A stretch of 64,000 bases of DNA from Oceanobacillus senegalensis. GTDB lineage: Bacteria > Bacillota > Bacilli > Bacillales > Amphibacillaceae. The translations under genes were made by a program, and so were the position numbers. Positions 28,014-37,454 of the stretch are shown here, in pieces; position 1 is the first letter of the stretch; each line of letters opens with the position of its first letter. The notes under the pieces were generated by a model, which ran no database searches, had not been told where the DNA came from, and worked only from the letters and a program-made list of their open reading frames with translations. The DNA is taken from positions 2,508,618-2,572,617 of the forward strand of contig NZ_LT839648.1 of the NCBI RefSeq assembly GCF_900176885.1. Direction: 5' to 3'.

Positions 28014-28586
28014 TTAGTTTTCCAAATTTCCTATTCCATTAAGTATCAATTCCATATAAAAATTAGCTAATTCCTCTTCAGAGACTTCACCATCCGGGTC
28101 ATACCAATAATAACTCCAGTTCGTAATACCCAAAATCCCAAATGTAAGGATATCTGCTCTGACATTATTATTAAATTCTCCCTTTGCAATCGCTTCTTCA
28201 ATCATTAATTGATAATTTTTTCGGAACTTATCACGTTTTGCTTTAACTAATTCAAAATCTGAATCATGTATATGTCGCATTTCTCTGGAAAAAATCCTCG
28301 CACTTTCTCTTTGCGATTTAATTGCGCTAATTACCATATAGATAATGTCATAAAGTTTTTCACTATAATTTTTAGTTAAATCTTTTAAAATAATTTCTTG
28401 TTTTTGAAGAATACCTTCAATATAACTTAAATTAATAACACGCAGTAGTTCTTGTTTACTTTTAAAATAATAATAAAAGGTTCCTTTTGTAACACCAATA
28501 TTTTCAACAATATCTTGAATGGATGTTTCGCTATACCCCTTTTTATCAAATAAATAAATACTTGTTTGAATAATCTTTTCTCTCAT
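28014..28586 (-). CDS. TetR/AcrR family transcriptional regulator
   Basis: A 190-residue repressor with the N-terminal TetR helix-turn-helix (SIQDIVENIGVTKGTFYYYF, about 22-41) and a helical C-terminal ligand domain. Its position at the head of acyl-CoA genes suggests control of the neighbouring operon by an acyl-CoA, as for FadR/YsiA and KstR2; this is inference. Candidate operators in the window are 27529-27546 and 34861-34878. A TATAAT element lies in the 90 bases before the gene. Confidence 0.9.
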   Translation of the reverse strand: MREKIIQTSIYLFDKKGYSETSIQDIVENIGVTKGTFYYYFKSKQELLRVINLSYIEGILQKQEIILKDLTKNYSEKLYDIIYMVISAIKSQRESARIFSREMRHIHDSDFELVKAKRDKFRKNYQLMIEEAIAKGEFNNNVRADILTFGILGITNWSYYWYDPDGEVSEEELANFYMELILNGIGNLEN

Positions 28587-28675
28587 ACTTGTAAATTCCC
28601 TTCATTTTATATAAATCTCATTATAGCAGATTTTAACTCGTGGTTTGATTGTTAAAAATTTGGTGTTACTCTTTA

Positions 28676-29845
28676 TTAGCCTCGTTCAATAATAGTCGCT
28701 ATTCCTTGTCCCCCACCGATACATGCTGTAATAAGTGCATATTTTCCATTTATGCGTTCTAATTCATATACTGCTTTTGTTAATAAGATTGCCCCTGTAG
28801 CACCTAATGGATGCCCATGTGCAATCGCACCACCATTAACATTTATTTTCTCCGGATCAAAATATAGTTCTCTATCACATGCAATGACTTGCGCCGCAAA
28901 GGCCTCGTTAAGTTCTATAATATCCATATCATTTAAATCAAGTCCTGATTTTTCCATCACTTGTTTCGTAGCTGGTACAGGACCTATACCCATAATATTT
29001 GGATCGACGCCAGCAACTGCCGAAGCACAAATAGTAGCTAACGGTGTAAGTCCCAATTTTTCTGCTTTTTCTCTCGACATAACAACTAGCGCAGATGCTG
29101 CATCATTTAACCCAGAACTACTACCAGCTGTAACCGAACCATCTTTCACAAAAGCTGGGGGTAGTTTAGATAGTACTTCTAATGTTGTTTGAGGTCGCGG
29201 ATGCTCATCTTTCTCAAAGACAATAGGGTCTCCTTTACGTACTGGAACCTTTATAGGAACTATTTGTTCATCAAAATACCCTTCCTCCATTGCTTTAGCC
29301 ATTTTTTGTTGACTTCTAAATGCAAATTCATCTTGTTCTTCTCTACTAATGTCATATTTACTCACTAGATTTTCTGCTGTAATACCCATTGGTGGATTCC
29401 CTATTTCTTTTGGTGATAATTGTGACTTGCGAAATTTTGGTGGGGAAGGGCTATATGGCCGCTCCGCACGATCCATGAGATATGGTGCACGGCTCATACT
29501 TTCCACTCCTCCTGCAACATAAATGTCCCCTGCGCCTGACTGAATTGCTTGTGCCGCTAGAACAACCGCATTAATACCTGAGCCACATTGACGGTCAACT
29601 GTGAGGCCAGGTAAATTAGTAGATAATCCAGACTGTAATGCTGTTAATCTAGCAATATTCCCTCCACCACTTAAAACATTTCCCATAATCACGTCATTAA
29701 TAGAATTGGGGTCAATATTTACTCGTTTAACTGCTTCTTTAATAACCTCTGCACCAAAAATATGTGCCGGCACTGTCGCTAATGCCCCTCCCTGTCTGGC
29801 TATAGGTGTTCGAACTGCTGATACAATCACTGCATCTCTTTTCAT
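28676..29845 (-). CDS. Acetyl-CoA C-acyltransferase (thiolase)
   Basis: A 389-residue thiolase with nucleophile Cys87 (VDRQCGSGINA), NEAFA, GHPLGATG and the C-terminal CIGGGQG, so all catalytic residues are present. It cleaves 3-ketoacyl-CoA to acetyl-CoA and a shortened acyl-CoA. I start at the ATG at 29845 (GGGAGTGG upstream), removing a 20-residue unrelated extension. It is the last gene of the block led by the dehydrogenase at 34812. Confidence 0.93.
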   Translation of the reverse strand: MKRDAVIVSAVRTPIARQGGALATVPAHIFGAEVIKEAVKRVNIDPNSINDVIMGNVLSGGGNIARLTALQSGLSTNLPGLTVDRQCGSGINAVVLAAQAIQSGAGDIYVAGGVESMSRAPYLMDRAERPYSPSPPKFRKSQLSPKEIGNPPMGITAENLVSKYDISREEQDEFAFRSQQKMAKAMEEGYFDEQIVPIKVPVRKGDPIVFEKDEHPRPQTTLEVLSKLPPAFVKDGSVTAGSSSGLNDAASALVVMSREKAEKLGLTPLATICASAVAGVDPNIMGIGPVPATKQVMEKSGLDLNDMDIIELNEAFAAQVIACDRELYFDPEKINVNGGAIAHGHPLGATGAILLTKAVYELERINGKYALITACIGGGQGIATIIERG

Positions 29846-29882
29846 AAATACATCCACTCCCTTTTTATGTTTGATAAAACTA

Positions 29883-30656
29883 CTACATAGCACTTGCACC
29901 ACCATCTACTACAATAGTTTCACCTGTAACAAAATCTGAAGCAGGGGCAGCTAAAAATAATGCTAGACCCTTTAAATCATTCTCCGTTCCAAACTTACGT
30001 AATGGCGTACCTTCAAGCATTTTATCTCCGCCTTTTTCAATAAGAACTTTTGACATTTTTGTTGGAAAAAAACCAGGAGCGATAGCGTTAACATAAATCC
30101 CCCTTGGCCCCCATTTCACAGCTAAGTCTCTTGTAAACGAGATGACCCCACCTTTACTAGTGTTATAACCAATCGCATCCATATATTCAGGGTTTGAACC
30201 TTTTAATCCAGCAACGGAAGCTATGTTAATAATCTTCCCATGTTTTTGTTCTGTCATCACTTTACCAACTGCCTGTGACATCAAAAATGTTCCTACTACA
30301 TTCACATTCAATACCTTTTGAAAGGCCTCTAAAGGCATTTCATCAACAGTTGCTCCCCATGAAGCACCGCTATTATTAACGAGAATATCAATTCTCCCAA
30401 ATTCCTCTACAGTCTTTTTAACTACATCTTTAATATCATCAGGGTCTGTTACATCACATTTTAAGGCTAGTGTCTTTACTCCAAGTGATTGCAATTTCTC
30501 ACTAACTTCCTGGCAATTTTCTTTTTTTCTTGAACAAACAACTATATTAGCACCAGATTCAGCAAACCCTTCAGCTATTTGTTCACCAAGGCCGCGTCCA
30601 CCACCAGTAACAATAGCAGTTTTCCCAGTAAGATCAAATAGTTCCTTCACATGCAT
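29883..30656 (-). CDS. Short-chain dehydrogenase (FabG/gluconate 5-dehydrogenase-like)
   Basis: A 257-residue classical SDR with GGGRGLG (18-24), NNSG (94-97) and catalytic Ser147, Tyr164 and Lys168. It is a close paralogue of the gene at 36656 (both begin with VKELFDL and share CSRKKENC). It should oxidise a hydroxyacyl-CoA with NAD(P)+. GGAGG lies upstream of the ATG; the thiolase follows after 37 bases. Confidence 0.9.
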   Translation of the reverse strand: MHVKELFDLTGKTAIVTGGGRGLGEQIAEGFAESGANIVVCSRKKENCQEVSEKLQSLGVKTLALKCDVTDPDDIKDVVKKTVEEFGRIDILVNNSGASWGATVDEMPLEAFQKVLNVNVVGTFLMSQAVGKVMTEQKHGKIINIASVAGLKGSNPEYMDAIGYNTSKGGVISFTRDLAVKWGPRGIYVNAIAPGFFPTKMSKVLIEKGGDKMLEGTPLRKFGTENDLKGLALFLAAPASDFVTGETIVVDGGASAM

Positions 30657-30676
30657 ATTTTGGTTCCTCCTATGTT

Positions 30677-31882
30677 TTACCGATATTTTTTTAATTCCTG
30701 TCTCGCAACCGTTCTTCGATGAACTTCATCTGGCCCATCTGCTAACCTTAACGTGCGTACATTGGCATAACTTGCAGCGAGTGGGAAATCATCACTCACC
30801 CCTGCACCTCCCAATGCTTGAATAGTCCGATCAATTACCCGTAATGCCATATTTGGTGCAACCACTTTAATCATAGAGATCTCTGACTTCGCCTCTTTAT
30901 TTCCAACTGTATCCATCATGTAAGCAGCCTTAAGTGTAAGTAATCTTGCTTGTTCAATCTCTATTCTTGAATCCGCTATCCACTCCTGGACGACTCCTTG
31001 TTCAGCCAATTTTTTCCCGAATGCTTCTCGGGACTCTACCCGATCACATAATATTTCCAACGCTCTTTCTGCAGCTCCAATTGTTCTCATACAATGATGT
31101 ATTCTTCCTGGTCCCAGCCTTCCTTGTGCTATCTCAAATCCTCTACCTTCTCCCAATAACATATTTGAAGCAGGTACTCTCACATTGTTATATTCAATTT
31201 CGGCATGGCCATGTGGGGCATGGTCATAACCAAAAACAGGTATTGCGCGTTTGATTGTAACACCTGGTGTATCAATCGGGACAAGTATCATCGATTGTTG
31301 ATTATACTTTGGTGCATTCGGGTCGTTTTTCCCCATAACAATCGCGATTTTACAACGTGGATCATTAGCCCCAGATGACCACCATTTTGTTCCATTAATG
31401 ATATATTCATCTCCATCCCGAACAATACTAGCCTCAATGTTGGTTGCATCTGATGAGGCAACACCTGGCTCAGTCATAGAAAAACAGGAACGAATTTCTC
31501 CATCCAATAATGGTTGTAACCATTTATTCTTTTGCTCTTCAGTACCATACCGAACTAAAACTTCCATATTACCAGTGTCTGGCGCAGCACAATTAAAAAC
31601 CTCTGGCGCAATACTTGACCTCCCCATGATTTCGCATAAAGGTGCATATTCTAAATTAGAAAGCCCTGTACCACATTCACTTTCAGGCAAAAATAAATTC
31701 CAAAGTCCCTTGTCTTTTGCTTTTTCTTTTAATTCCTCGATAATAGGTGGCACGCTAGAAAAGTGGTCATTTTTATCTATCTGTTCCGCGTATGTACTCT
31801 CATTAGGATAAATGTATTCTTCCATAAATGCAGTTATCTCTTTCTGATATTCCATTACCCTATCCGAATATTCAAAATTCAT
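30677..31882 (-). CDS. Acyl-CoA dehydrogenase, ACAD10/11-like
   Basis: A 401-residue flavoprotein dehydrogenase. The wording [20 protein letters not shown], the mid-protein [13 protein letters not shown] and the C-terminal [20 protein letters not shown] resemble the dehydrogenase half of ACAD10/11 more than straight-chain enzymes (which end YEGTxEIQ). It oxidises acyl-CoA to enoyl-CoA, passing electrons to ETF. With the APH kinase at 26453 it could act on 4-phospho- or 4-hydroxyacyl-CoA. GGGGGAG precedes the ATG. Confidence 0.88.
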   Translation of the reverse strand: MNFEYSDRVMEYQKEITAFMEEYIYPNESTYAEQIDKNDHFSSVPPIIEELKEKAKDKGLWNLFLPESECGTGLSNLEYAPLCEIMGRSSIAPEVFNCAAPDTGNMEVLVRYGTEEQKNKWLQPLLDGEIRSCFSMTEPGVASSDATNIEASIVRDGDEYIINGTKWWSSGANDPRCKIAIVMGKNDPNAPKYNQQSMILVPIDTPGVTIKRAIPVFGYDHAPHGHAEIEYNNVRVPASNMLLGEGRGFEIAQGRLGPGRIHHCMRTIGAAERALEILCDRVESREAFGKKLAEQGVVQEWIADSRIEIEQARLLTLKAAYMMDTVGNKEAKSEISMIKVVAPNMALRVIDRTIQALGGAGVSDDFPLAASYANVRTLRLADGPDEVHRRTVARQELKKYR

Positions 31883-31961
31883 GTGTTATACTCCCCCATC
31901 TCTTATTAACAGGATCCGTCTCTTTTCCAAAGAAACAGACCCTAATGATAATTATTGTGAA

Positions 31962-32363
31962 TTAATATTTCAAAAATCTTATATTTCCTTTAATGACCTC
32001 TTTATCATTTTGATTAACGGCTTTAACTATAAAATCAGAAAACTCTTCTGTATCTTCTTCTAAAATAGCTTTAAGTTTAATCACATCGTTTAGAAAAACC
32101 ATTCCAGCAAATCTAATCTTAAAGTCCTGAATAAATCCTTCTTCGTAATATGGTGTAAAGAGCTTGGCCAAATTCCCCATTGTCCACATTCCATGAGCTA
32201 TAATACCAGGCAAACCCGCTTTTATAGCTTCTTCATCTATAGTATGAATTGGATTAAAGTCTCCTGAGGCTCCTGAGTACTTAATTAAATCCATTCTAGA
32301 TACAGGTTCAAGTATAACTTCTAGTGAATCGCCCGTATTAAACTCAACTACACTTTGTTTCAT
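31962..32363 (-). CDS. MaoC-like (R)-enoyl-CoA hydratase, catalytic half
   Basis: A 133-residue hot-dog protein with the hydratase-2 motif YSGASGDFNPIH, including Asp35 and His40, the catalytic pair. It hydrates a trans-2-enoyl-CoA to the (3R)-hydroxyacyl-CoA. The start overlaps the stop of the upstream hot-dog gene by ATGA, and the two most likely form a heteromer equivalent to eukaryotic hydratase-2. Confidence 0.9.
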   Translation of the reverse strand: MKQSVVEFNTGDSLEVILEPVSRMDLIKYSGASGDFNPIHTIDEEAIKAGLPGIIAHGMWTMGNLAKLFTPYYEEGFIQDFKIRFAGMVFLNDVIKLKAILEEDTEEFSDFIVKAVNQNDKEVIKGNIRFLKY

Positions 32364-32809
32364 ACTTTCATCGCCTCCCTTACAGCCTCATTAATTATGA
32401 CAGTAGATCCTTCAGTAAAAATCAAATTTCCTTCCCTATCCTCACCATATCTTCTTGTTAATAAAAATCCCATTAAACCATTATTACCTGATTTCTCAAA
32501 GTAATCTTTCACTTCTGTATAACAATATACTTCCTCACCTACCAATAGTGGTCTTTCATAATGATAGGTTTGTTCACCATGAATTAATCCTTTTTTAGGA
32601 AGAGTAAGCCCCTCTACTTCCCCATAATTAAAAATACGGGGAAATGTTGGTGGTGCAATATTCTCACCATACCTAGACTCTTTTCCTTTTTTCTCGTCTA
32701 TGAATATAGGATGCAGGTCACCAATAGATTCTGCAAAACGTTTTACAAGGCCTCTTTCTACTATATTTTTTACTTTTTTGGACTTCCTACCAACAATTTC
32801 TTCAAACAT
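32360..32809 (-). CDS. MaoC-like dehydratase, N-terminal (non-catalytic) half
   Basis: About 149 residues of the MaoC_dehydrat_N/FAS1-like type. SIGDLHPIFIDE replaces the catalytic Asp/His motif, as expected for the acyl-chain-binding partner of a split hydratase. The ATG at 32809 (GGAGAGG 6 bases upstream) is preferred to a GTG at 32815. It is coupled by 4-base overlap to the catalytic half. Confidence 0.87.
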   Translation of the reverse strand: MFEEIVGRKSKKVKNIVERGLVKRFAESIGDLHPIFIDEKKGKESRYGENIAPPTFPRIFNYGEVEGLTLPKKGLIHGEQTYHYERPLLVGEEVYCYTEVKDYFEKSGNNGLMGFLLTRRYGEDREGNLIFTEGSTVIINEAVREAMKV

Positions 32810-32845
32810 TAACACCTCTCCCTTCAGTATTTAAATAGGTAAATG

Positions 32846-33610
32846 TTAAGCCTTTGGTCCCCCTGCAACATAGATAACCTGACCATTAACAAAGGAAGAC
32901 TTCTCATCAGCGAAAAATGCAACTGCATTTGCGATATCCTCTGGTTTTCCACTTCTAGCTACTGGAATTTTACTAACATTAAATTTTACAAATTCACTAA
33001 AATCAACGCCTACTCTCTCTGCAGTAGCCTTTGTCATCTCGGTTTCAATAAATCCCGGTGCTACAGAGTTTGAAGTAATCCCAAATTTACCTAGCTCAAT
33101 AGCTAGAGTTTTTGTAAATCCTTGCAATCCAGCTTTTGCTGTAGCATAGTTTGCTTGACCTCGATTGCCTAGGGCAGATGTAGAAGAAATATTAATGATG
33201 CGACCATACTTTTGATCTACCATGTATTTTTGGACCGCACGCGCAGCATTAAAGGACCCTTTTAAATGAACATCCATTACCTGTTGCCAGTCACTATCCG
33301 TCATTTTGAATAACATATTATCCCGAATAATACCTGCATTATTCACCAATATGTCAATCGCTCCATAAGTTGAAACAACTTCTTGTACTACTGCTTCTAC
33401 TTCTTCTGCATTGACTACATCTGCCTTTTTCGTATAAATTTCATATCCTTTCTCAGTAAATTCAGTCTGTACCTCATTTAGTGCCTCTTCATTAATATCT
33501 ATAACCGCAACCTTTGCACCTTCTTCAGCCAATCTAAGTGCAACTCCTTTTCCAATACCTCGACTACCGCCTGTGATAAAAGCTACTCTACCATTAAACT
33601 TTCCTGACAT
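32846..33610 (-). CDS. FabG-like 3-oxoacyl reductase/3-hydroxyacyl-CoA dehydrogenase
   Basis: A 254-residue SDR with GGSRGIG (14-20), NNAG (90-93) and Tyr155/Lys159 of YATAK. It is of the FabG/PhaB type, acting on (3R)-hydroxyacyl thioesters, which fits the (R)-specific MaoC pair directly downstream. AGGAGGG lies upstream of the ATG. Confidence 0.9.
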   Translation of the reverse strand: MSGKFNGRVAFITGGSRGIGKGVALRLAEEGAKVAVIDINEEALNEVQTEFTEKGYEIYTKKADVVNAEEVEAVVQEVVSTYGAIDILVNNAGIIRDNMLFKMTDSDWQQVMDVHLKGSFNAARAVQKYMVDQKYGRIINISSTSALGNRGQANYATAKAGLQGFTKTLAIELGKFGITSNSVAPGFIETEMTKATAERVGVDFSEFVKFNVSKIPVARSGKPEDIANAVAFFADEKSSFVNGQVIYVAGGPKA

Positions 33611-33633
33611 TTGTAATCCCTCCTAAAATAAAT

Positions 33634-34812
33634 TTAAATATATTGACCGATTTTTACATTACCTTTTAATAGATTTCTAGAAATAATTAAACGCTGAATT
33701 TCATCTGTACCATCATAAATTCTCCATAATCTTGCCTCTCGGTACCAACGCTCAATTGGCAATTCTCTTGTATAACCCATTCCACCATGAATTTGTAGGA
33801 CACGATCGATTACATTATTTCCAATATTTGCACCATATAATTTAGCCATTGAAGCTAAGTGACGATTATCTTCTCCTTGATCAAGTGTAAATGCAGCATT
33901 TAACACTAACCATTTTGCAGCTTCAATTTCAACTGCAGAATCAGCTATTTGCCACTGAATAGCTTGCCTATCTGCAATTGGTTTACCAAATGTTTCTCGT
34001 TCATTTGCGTAATCAATAGCCATTTGCAGTAAACGCTCTGCTGAACCAACTGCACGCGCTCCAACAATCCACCTTGCAAAACCAATCCATTCTAATCCAA
34101 GGTTATAACCCTTATGTAGTTCCCCTAAGATATTCTCTTCAGGAACACGAACATTTTCAAAAATTAAACTAGCAGGTCCCCATTCACCCATCGTATGAAT
34201 ATATTCAGATTTCCACCCCATGTCTCGATCAGCTATAAAACAAGTAACCCCTTCTCTACCTTTTGAATTCTGATGAAGGTCCTTATCAGTAATTGCAATA
34301 ACCATGGTGAAATCCGCCTCATTTCCTCCAGTTATAAATGTCTTTTCACCATTTAGAATCCACTCATCACCGTCTTTAACTGCAGTCATTTTAATATTTC
34401 TTGTATCTGATCCAGCTCCTGGTTCCGTCATGGCAAAACATGATTTTTTATCTCCATTTATGGTCGGTATTAAGTATTTTTCTTTTTGTTCATCATTCCC
34501 ATAATATAGTATATTATCTGCTGAACCCCCGAACTTAAAGGGTACAAATGTCTTAGCCACTTCCATGGAAACGATAGCTTGCATCATTTGCCCAAGGTCT
34601 GCTCCACCATATTCTTCAGGTGTATTAATCCCCCAAAAGCCTGCCTCTTTTGCCTTTAGTGTTAGTTCTTCTTGCTTCTCTTTTGGCAAACTTAGTTTCC
34701 CTTCTCTTTCATTTCGAAGTACATCATTTTCAAGTGGGATTAATTCTTTTTCAACAAATTTTCGAATTGTTTCCTGAACCATTTTTTGTTCCTCAGTTAA
34801 ACGTAAGTACAT
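33634..34812 (-). CDS. Acyl-CoA dehydrogenase
   Basis: A 392-residue ACAD with FAMTEPGAGSD (flavin contacts, about 128-138), IHGGMGYTRELPIERWYR and the C-terminal IYDGTDEIQRLIIS. The base position reads Asp instead of the common Glu of YEGT, a known variation in some subgroups. The ATG at 34812 with GGAGAG 8 bases upstream is preferred to a TTG at 34818. It is the first gene of the block that ends with the thiolase at 28676. Confidence 0.9.
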   Translation of the reverse strand: MYLRLTEEQKMVQETIRKFVEKELIPLENDVLRNEREGKLSLPKEKQEELTLKAKEAGFWGINTPEEYGGADLGQMMQAIVSMEVAKTFVPFKFGGSADNILYYGNDEQKEKYLIPTINGDKKSCFAMTEPGAGSDTRNIKMTAVKDGDEWILNGEKTFITGGNEADFTMVIAITDKDLHQNSKGREGVTCFIADRDMGWKSEYIHTMGEWGPASLIFENVRVPEENILGELHKGYNLGLEWIGFARWIVGARAVGSAERLLQMAIDYANERETFGKPIADRQAIQWQIADSAVEIEAAKWLVLNAAFTLDQGEDNRHLASMAKLYGANIGNNVIDRVLQIHGGMGYTRELPIERWYREARLWRIYDGTDEIQRLIISRNLLKGNVKIGQYI

Positions 34813-34860
34813 GGACAATCTCTCCTTTTCATCTATTTATATGAAACTATCTCATTTTAA

Positions 34861-34878
34861 ATACCTACTAGTCAGTAT
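34861..34878. promoter_or_regulatory. TetR-type operator candidate upstream of the beta-oxidation block
   Basis: ATACCTACTAGTCAGTAT is palindromic at 14 of 18 positions around an ACTAGT centre. It lies 48 bases upstream of the dehydrogenase start at 34812, overlapping where a promoter is expected. Such a dyad fits a TetR-family repressor, the only one in the window being at 28014. Confidence 0.5.
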
Positions 34879-34894
34879 GTTTAGTTTAAAAAAA

Positions 34895-36478
34895 TTAATT
34901 TTGATATTGTTCTGTTAATCTTCTTTTTAATATTTTCCCAACCGTCGTTTTAGGTAACTCTTTTACAAACTCTACAGAATGCGGTACCTTATACGTAGCT
35001 AACCTATCTCGGCAAAAATCCACTAATTCTTTTTCGCTAAGCATTTCATTTTCTTTAAGAACAACAACTGCTTTCACCGTCTCTCCGCGATATTTATCTG
35101 GGATTCCAATAACAGCCGCTTCTAAAACTTTCGGATGTGTATAGATAACATCTTCTATTTCAATCGGATAAACATTAAACCCACTGGCAATAATCATTTC
35201 TTTTTTTCTACCTACTATATAAAAGAAGCCATCTTGATCCATTTTTGCTAAATCCCCTGTATAAAGCCAGCCATCACGTAGTACTTGATTGGTCTCCTCG
35301 GGCATATTCCAATATCCCTTCATAACTTGCGGCCCCTTTATTACTAATTCCCCAACTTCACCAACCGGCATAGGTTCTTCCCCATTTATAGAATCAACTA
35401 TTTTTGCATCTGTATTTGGTATTGGAATACCGATACTTCCAGGCTTTTGTATCCCTGTAATAGGATTACGGTGAGTGACGGGGGAAGCTTCCGATAGTCC
35501 AAAACCCTCCGATACTTTTGTTCCACTAGTATCATTAAATTGATTAAGAATTTCTACTGGTAACGGTGCAGATCCACTTGTACAAGTCCTTAAGCTACTC
35601 AAATCAAATTTCTTTTCTTTATAGTAGTTTAGTAGTGAAATAAACATAGTCGGAACACCAGGGAAAATGGTAGGCTTTGCTTGTTCAATCACCTTTACGA
35701 CTAATTCCACATCAAATTTAGGAACTAATATTAAATTCCCACCCGTATAAAATGTAAGGTTCATACAGCTGGTCATTCCGTAAACATGAAATAAAGGTGA
35801 AATAGTAAGCATTCGTTCTTCCCCTAATTTCATCTTAATTGCTGAAGTTGCGTAACTTTGTAATGTATTAGCAACTAAGTTATAATGCGTTAGCATTGCT
35901 CCTTTAGAACGTCCTGTTGTCCCACCAGTATATTGTAATACAGCTACATCTTCTCTTGGGTTAATTTCAACTATGGGAGTTGGTATGCCTTTTTCTTTCG
36001 TGAGTGTATTGAATCTGGAATCGCTTTCAATCGATACATTAATGATTGTAGATAAGGATGTATTACTTTCCACTTCTTTAACCGCTGAAACTAAATTATC
36101 TAATACGATAATTACTTCGGCTTCTGAATCATTTAATACATGTAATAACTCGGATGATTTATACATCGGGTTAACTTGAACAACGGTTGCTCCAATTGAA
36201 AGTGCCGCATAATAGCTTATAACATATTGCGGGCAATTAGGTAACATTAATGCTACCCTGTCACCTTTTTGAATCCCAATATTATAAAGTGAACTTGCCA
36301 CATTTTTTATCAATTGCTCTAGTTGTTTATATGAATATGTTTTTCCTAAAAAAGTGACGGCCTGATGATTAGGATATTTACGAACAGATTCGTTAAATAG
36401 TTGAGGCAATGAAACTTCAGGGATGTCAATTTCAGTTGGATTTCCTTTCGCGACATAATCTAGCCAAGGTCTTTCCAT
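34895..36478 (-). CDS. Long-chain-fatty-acid-CoA ligase family protein
   Basis: A 527-residue ANL ligase with QYTGGTTGRSKGAML (phosphate loop), GFGLSE, WLYTGDLAK and the C-terminal TTVGKILKRRL. It resembles LcfA/FadD-type ligases, and its N-terminus (PWLDYVAKGNP...EIPEVSL-like) is shared with the ligase at 40821. It has its own promoter at 36579-36606. Its stop is 83 bases from the next gene, so read-through into the beta-oxidation block is possible. Confidence 0.9.
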   Translation of the reverse strand: MERPWLDYVAKGNPTEIDIPEVSLPQLFNESVRKYPNHQAVTFLGKTYSYKQLEQLIKNVASSLYNIGIQKGDRVALMLPNCPQYVISYYAALSIGATVVQVNPMYKSSELLHVLNDSEAEVIIVLDNLVSAVKEVESNTSLSTIINVSIESDSRFNTLTKEKGIPTPIVEINPREDVAVLQYTGGTTGRSKGAMLTHYNLVANTLQSYATSAIKMKLGEERMLTISPLFHVYGMTSCMNLTFYTGGNLILVPKFDVELVVKVIEQAKPTIFPGVPTMFISLLNYYKEKKFDLSSLRTCTSGSAPLPVEILNQFNDTSGTKVSEGFGLSEASPVTHRNPITGIQKPGSIGIPIPNTDAKIVDSINGEEPMPVGEVGELVIKGPQVMKGYWNMPEETNQVLRDGWLYTGDLAKMDQDGFFYIVGRKKEMIIASGFNVYPIEIEDVIYTHPKVLEAAVIGIPDKYRGETVKAVVVLKENEMLSEKELVDFCRDRLATYKVPHSVEFVKELPKTTVGKILKRRLTEQYQN

Positions 36479-36578
36479 GTAAATCCCTTCTTTCGTATCA
36501 AATATATAGGTAATTTATAACAATTTCCGACTCTAAACTACACACCGAATAGTTATTATATTCTAAATATTCAATCCG

Positions 36579-36606
36579 ATTATAACAGATATCAAAATAA
36601 ATGCAA
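36579..36606 (-). promoter_or_regulatory. Promoter of the acyl-CoA ligase gene
   Basis: The minus strand carries TTGCAT, a 16-base spacer and a perfect TATAAT (36579-36584), about 100 bases before the ATG at 36478. Confidence 0.6.
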
Positions 36607-36655
36607 TACATTTTTTTACAATCACTTTTGTAATAATTCGAGCTCAGCAAAGACC

Positions 36656-37429
36656 CTATAAAGTACTTCCACCATCAACACTCAACACTGTACCAGTCAC
36701 AAAATCACTTGCTTGAGATGCTAGATATATTGCAGCACCTTTTAACATATTTTCATCCCCAATTTTCCTTAACGGGATGGTTTCTAATACATTGTCTTCC
36801 TTCTGATCCAATGTCCCCTTTGTCATTTTCGTTCTAAACATTCCTGGAGCAATCGAATTAACATAAATATTATGCCTCGCCCACTTAATAGCTAAATCTT
36901 TTGTAAAATGAATGACGGCTGCTTTGCTCGTTGTATAACCAATGGTGTTTGTAATTTCCGGTGGTCTTACCGTTAACCCTGCAGCTGAAGCGATATTGAT
37001 AATTTTTCCATAATTACGTTCAATCATATGCTTTCCAACTTCCTTACTTAATAGAAATGTACCCGTCACATTGACATTCATTACTTTATTCCAAGCTTCA
37101 AGCGGCATTTCCTCAACTGGAGCTCCCCAAGTTGCTCCACTATTATTAACTAGAATATCAATTTTGCCAAAATCTTCTAGAACTTCACCTACCATTTCTT
37201 TCACTTGAACCTCATTCGTTACATCTAACGCATACCCTTTCGCCTTTATGCCATATTCCTTAGCTAACATTTCTGCTGTTTTATCGCAGTTTTCTTTTTT
37301 TCTTGAGCAAATTGCCAAGTTACCTCCCATTTCAGCATATACTTCTGCTATCTGTTGACCGAGTCCTCGCCCTCCTCCTGTAATCAATGCAACTTTATCT
37401 TTTAAGTCAAACAGTTCTTTTACTTTCAT
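36656..37429 (-). CDS. Short-chain dehydrogenase (FabG-like), paralogue of 29883
   Basis: A 257-residue classical SDR with GGGRGLG (18-24), NNSG, Tyr165/Lys169 (YTTSK) and the C-terminal FVTGTVLSVDGG. It should oxidise a hydroxyacyl-CoA or related alcohol. GAGGTGG precedes the ATG. Its 3' half is duplicated as the pseudogene at 18788-19095. The gene upstream of it is a CoA-transferase remnant. Confidence 0.9.
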   Translation of the reverse strand: MKVKELFDLKDKVALITGGGRGLGQQIAEVYAEMGGNLAICSRKKENCDKTAEMLAKEYGIKAKGYALDVTNEVQVKEMVGEVLEDFGKIDILVNNSGATWGAPVEEMPLEAWNKVMNVNVTGTFLLSKEVGKHMIERNYGKIINIASAAGLTVRPPEITNTIGYTTSKAAVIHFTKDLAIKWARHNIYVNSIAPGMFRTKMTKGTLDQKEDNVLETIPLRKIGDENMLKGAAIYLASQASDFVTGTVLSVDGGSTL

Positions 37430-37454
37430 TAAAATCCACCTCGTTTTTTAAAAT

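Noticed and set aside
31883-31961. Terminator between the MaoC pair and the dehydrogenase
   Set aside because: GGTCTGTTTCTTT and AAAAGAGACGGATCC pair only imperfectly and lack a T-run on the minus strand.
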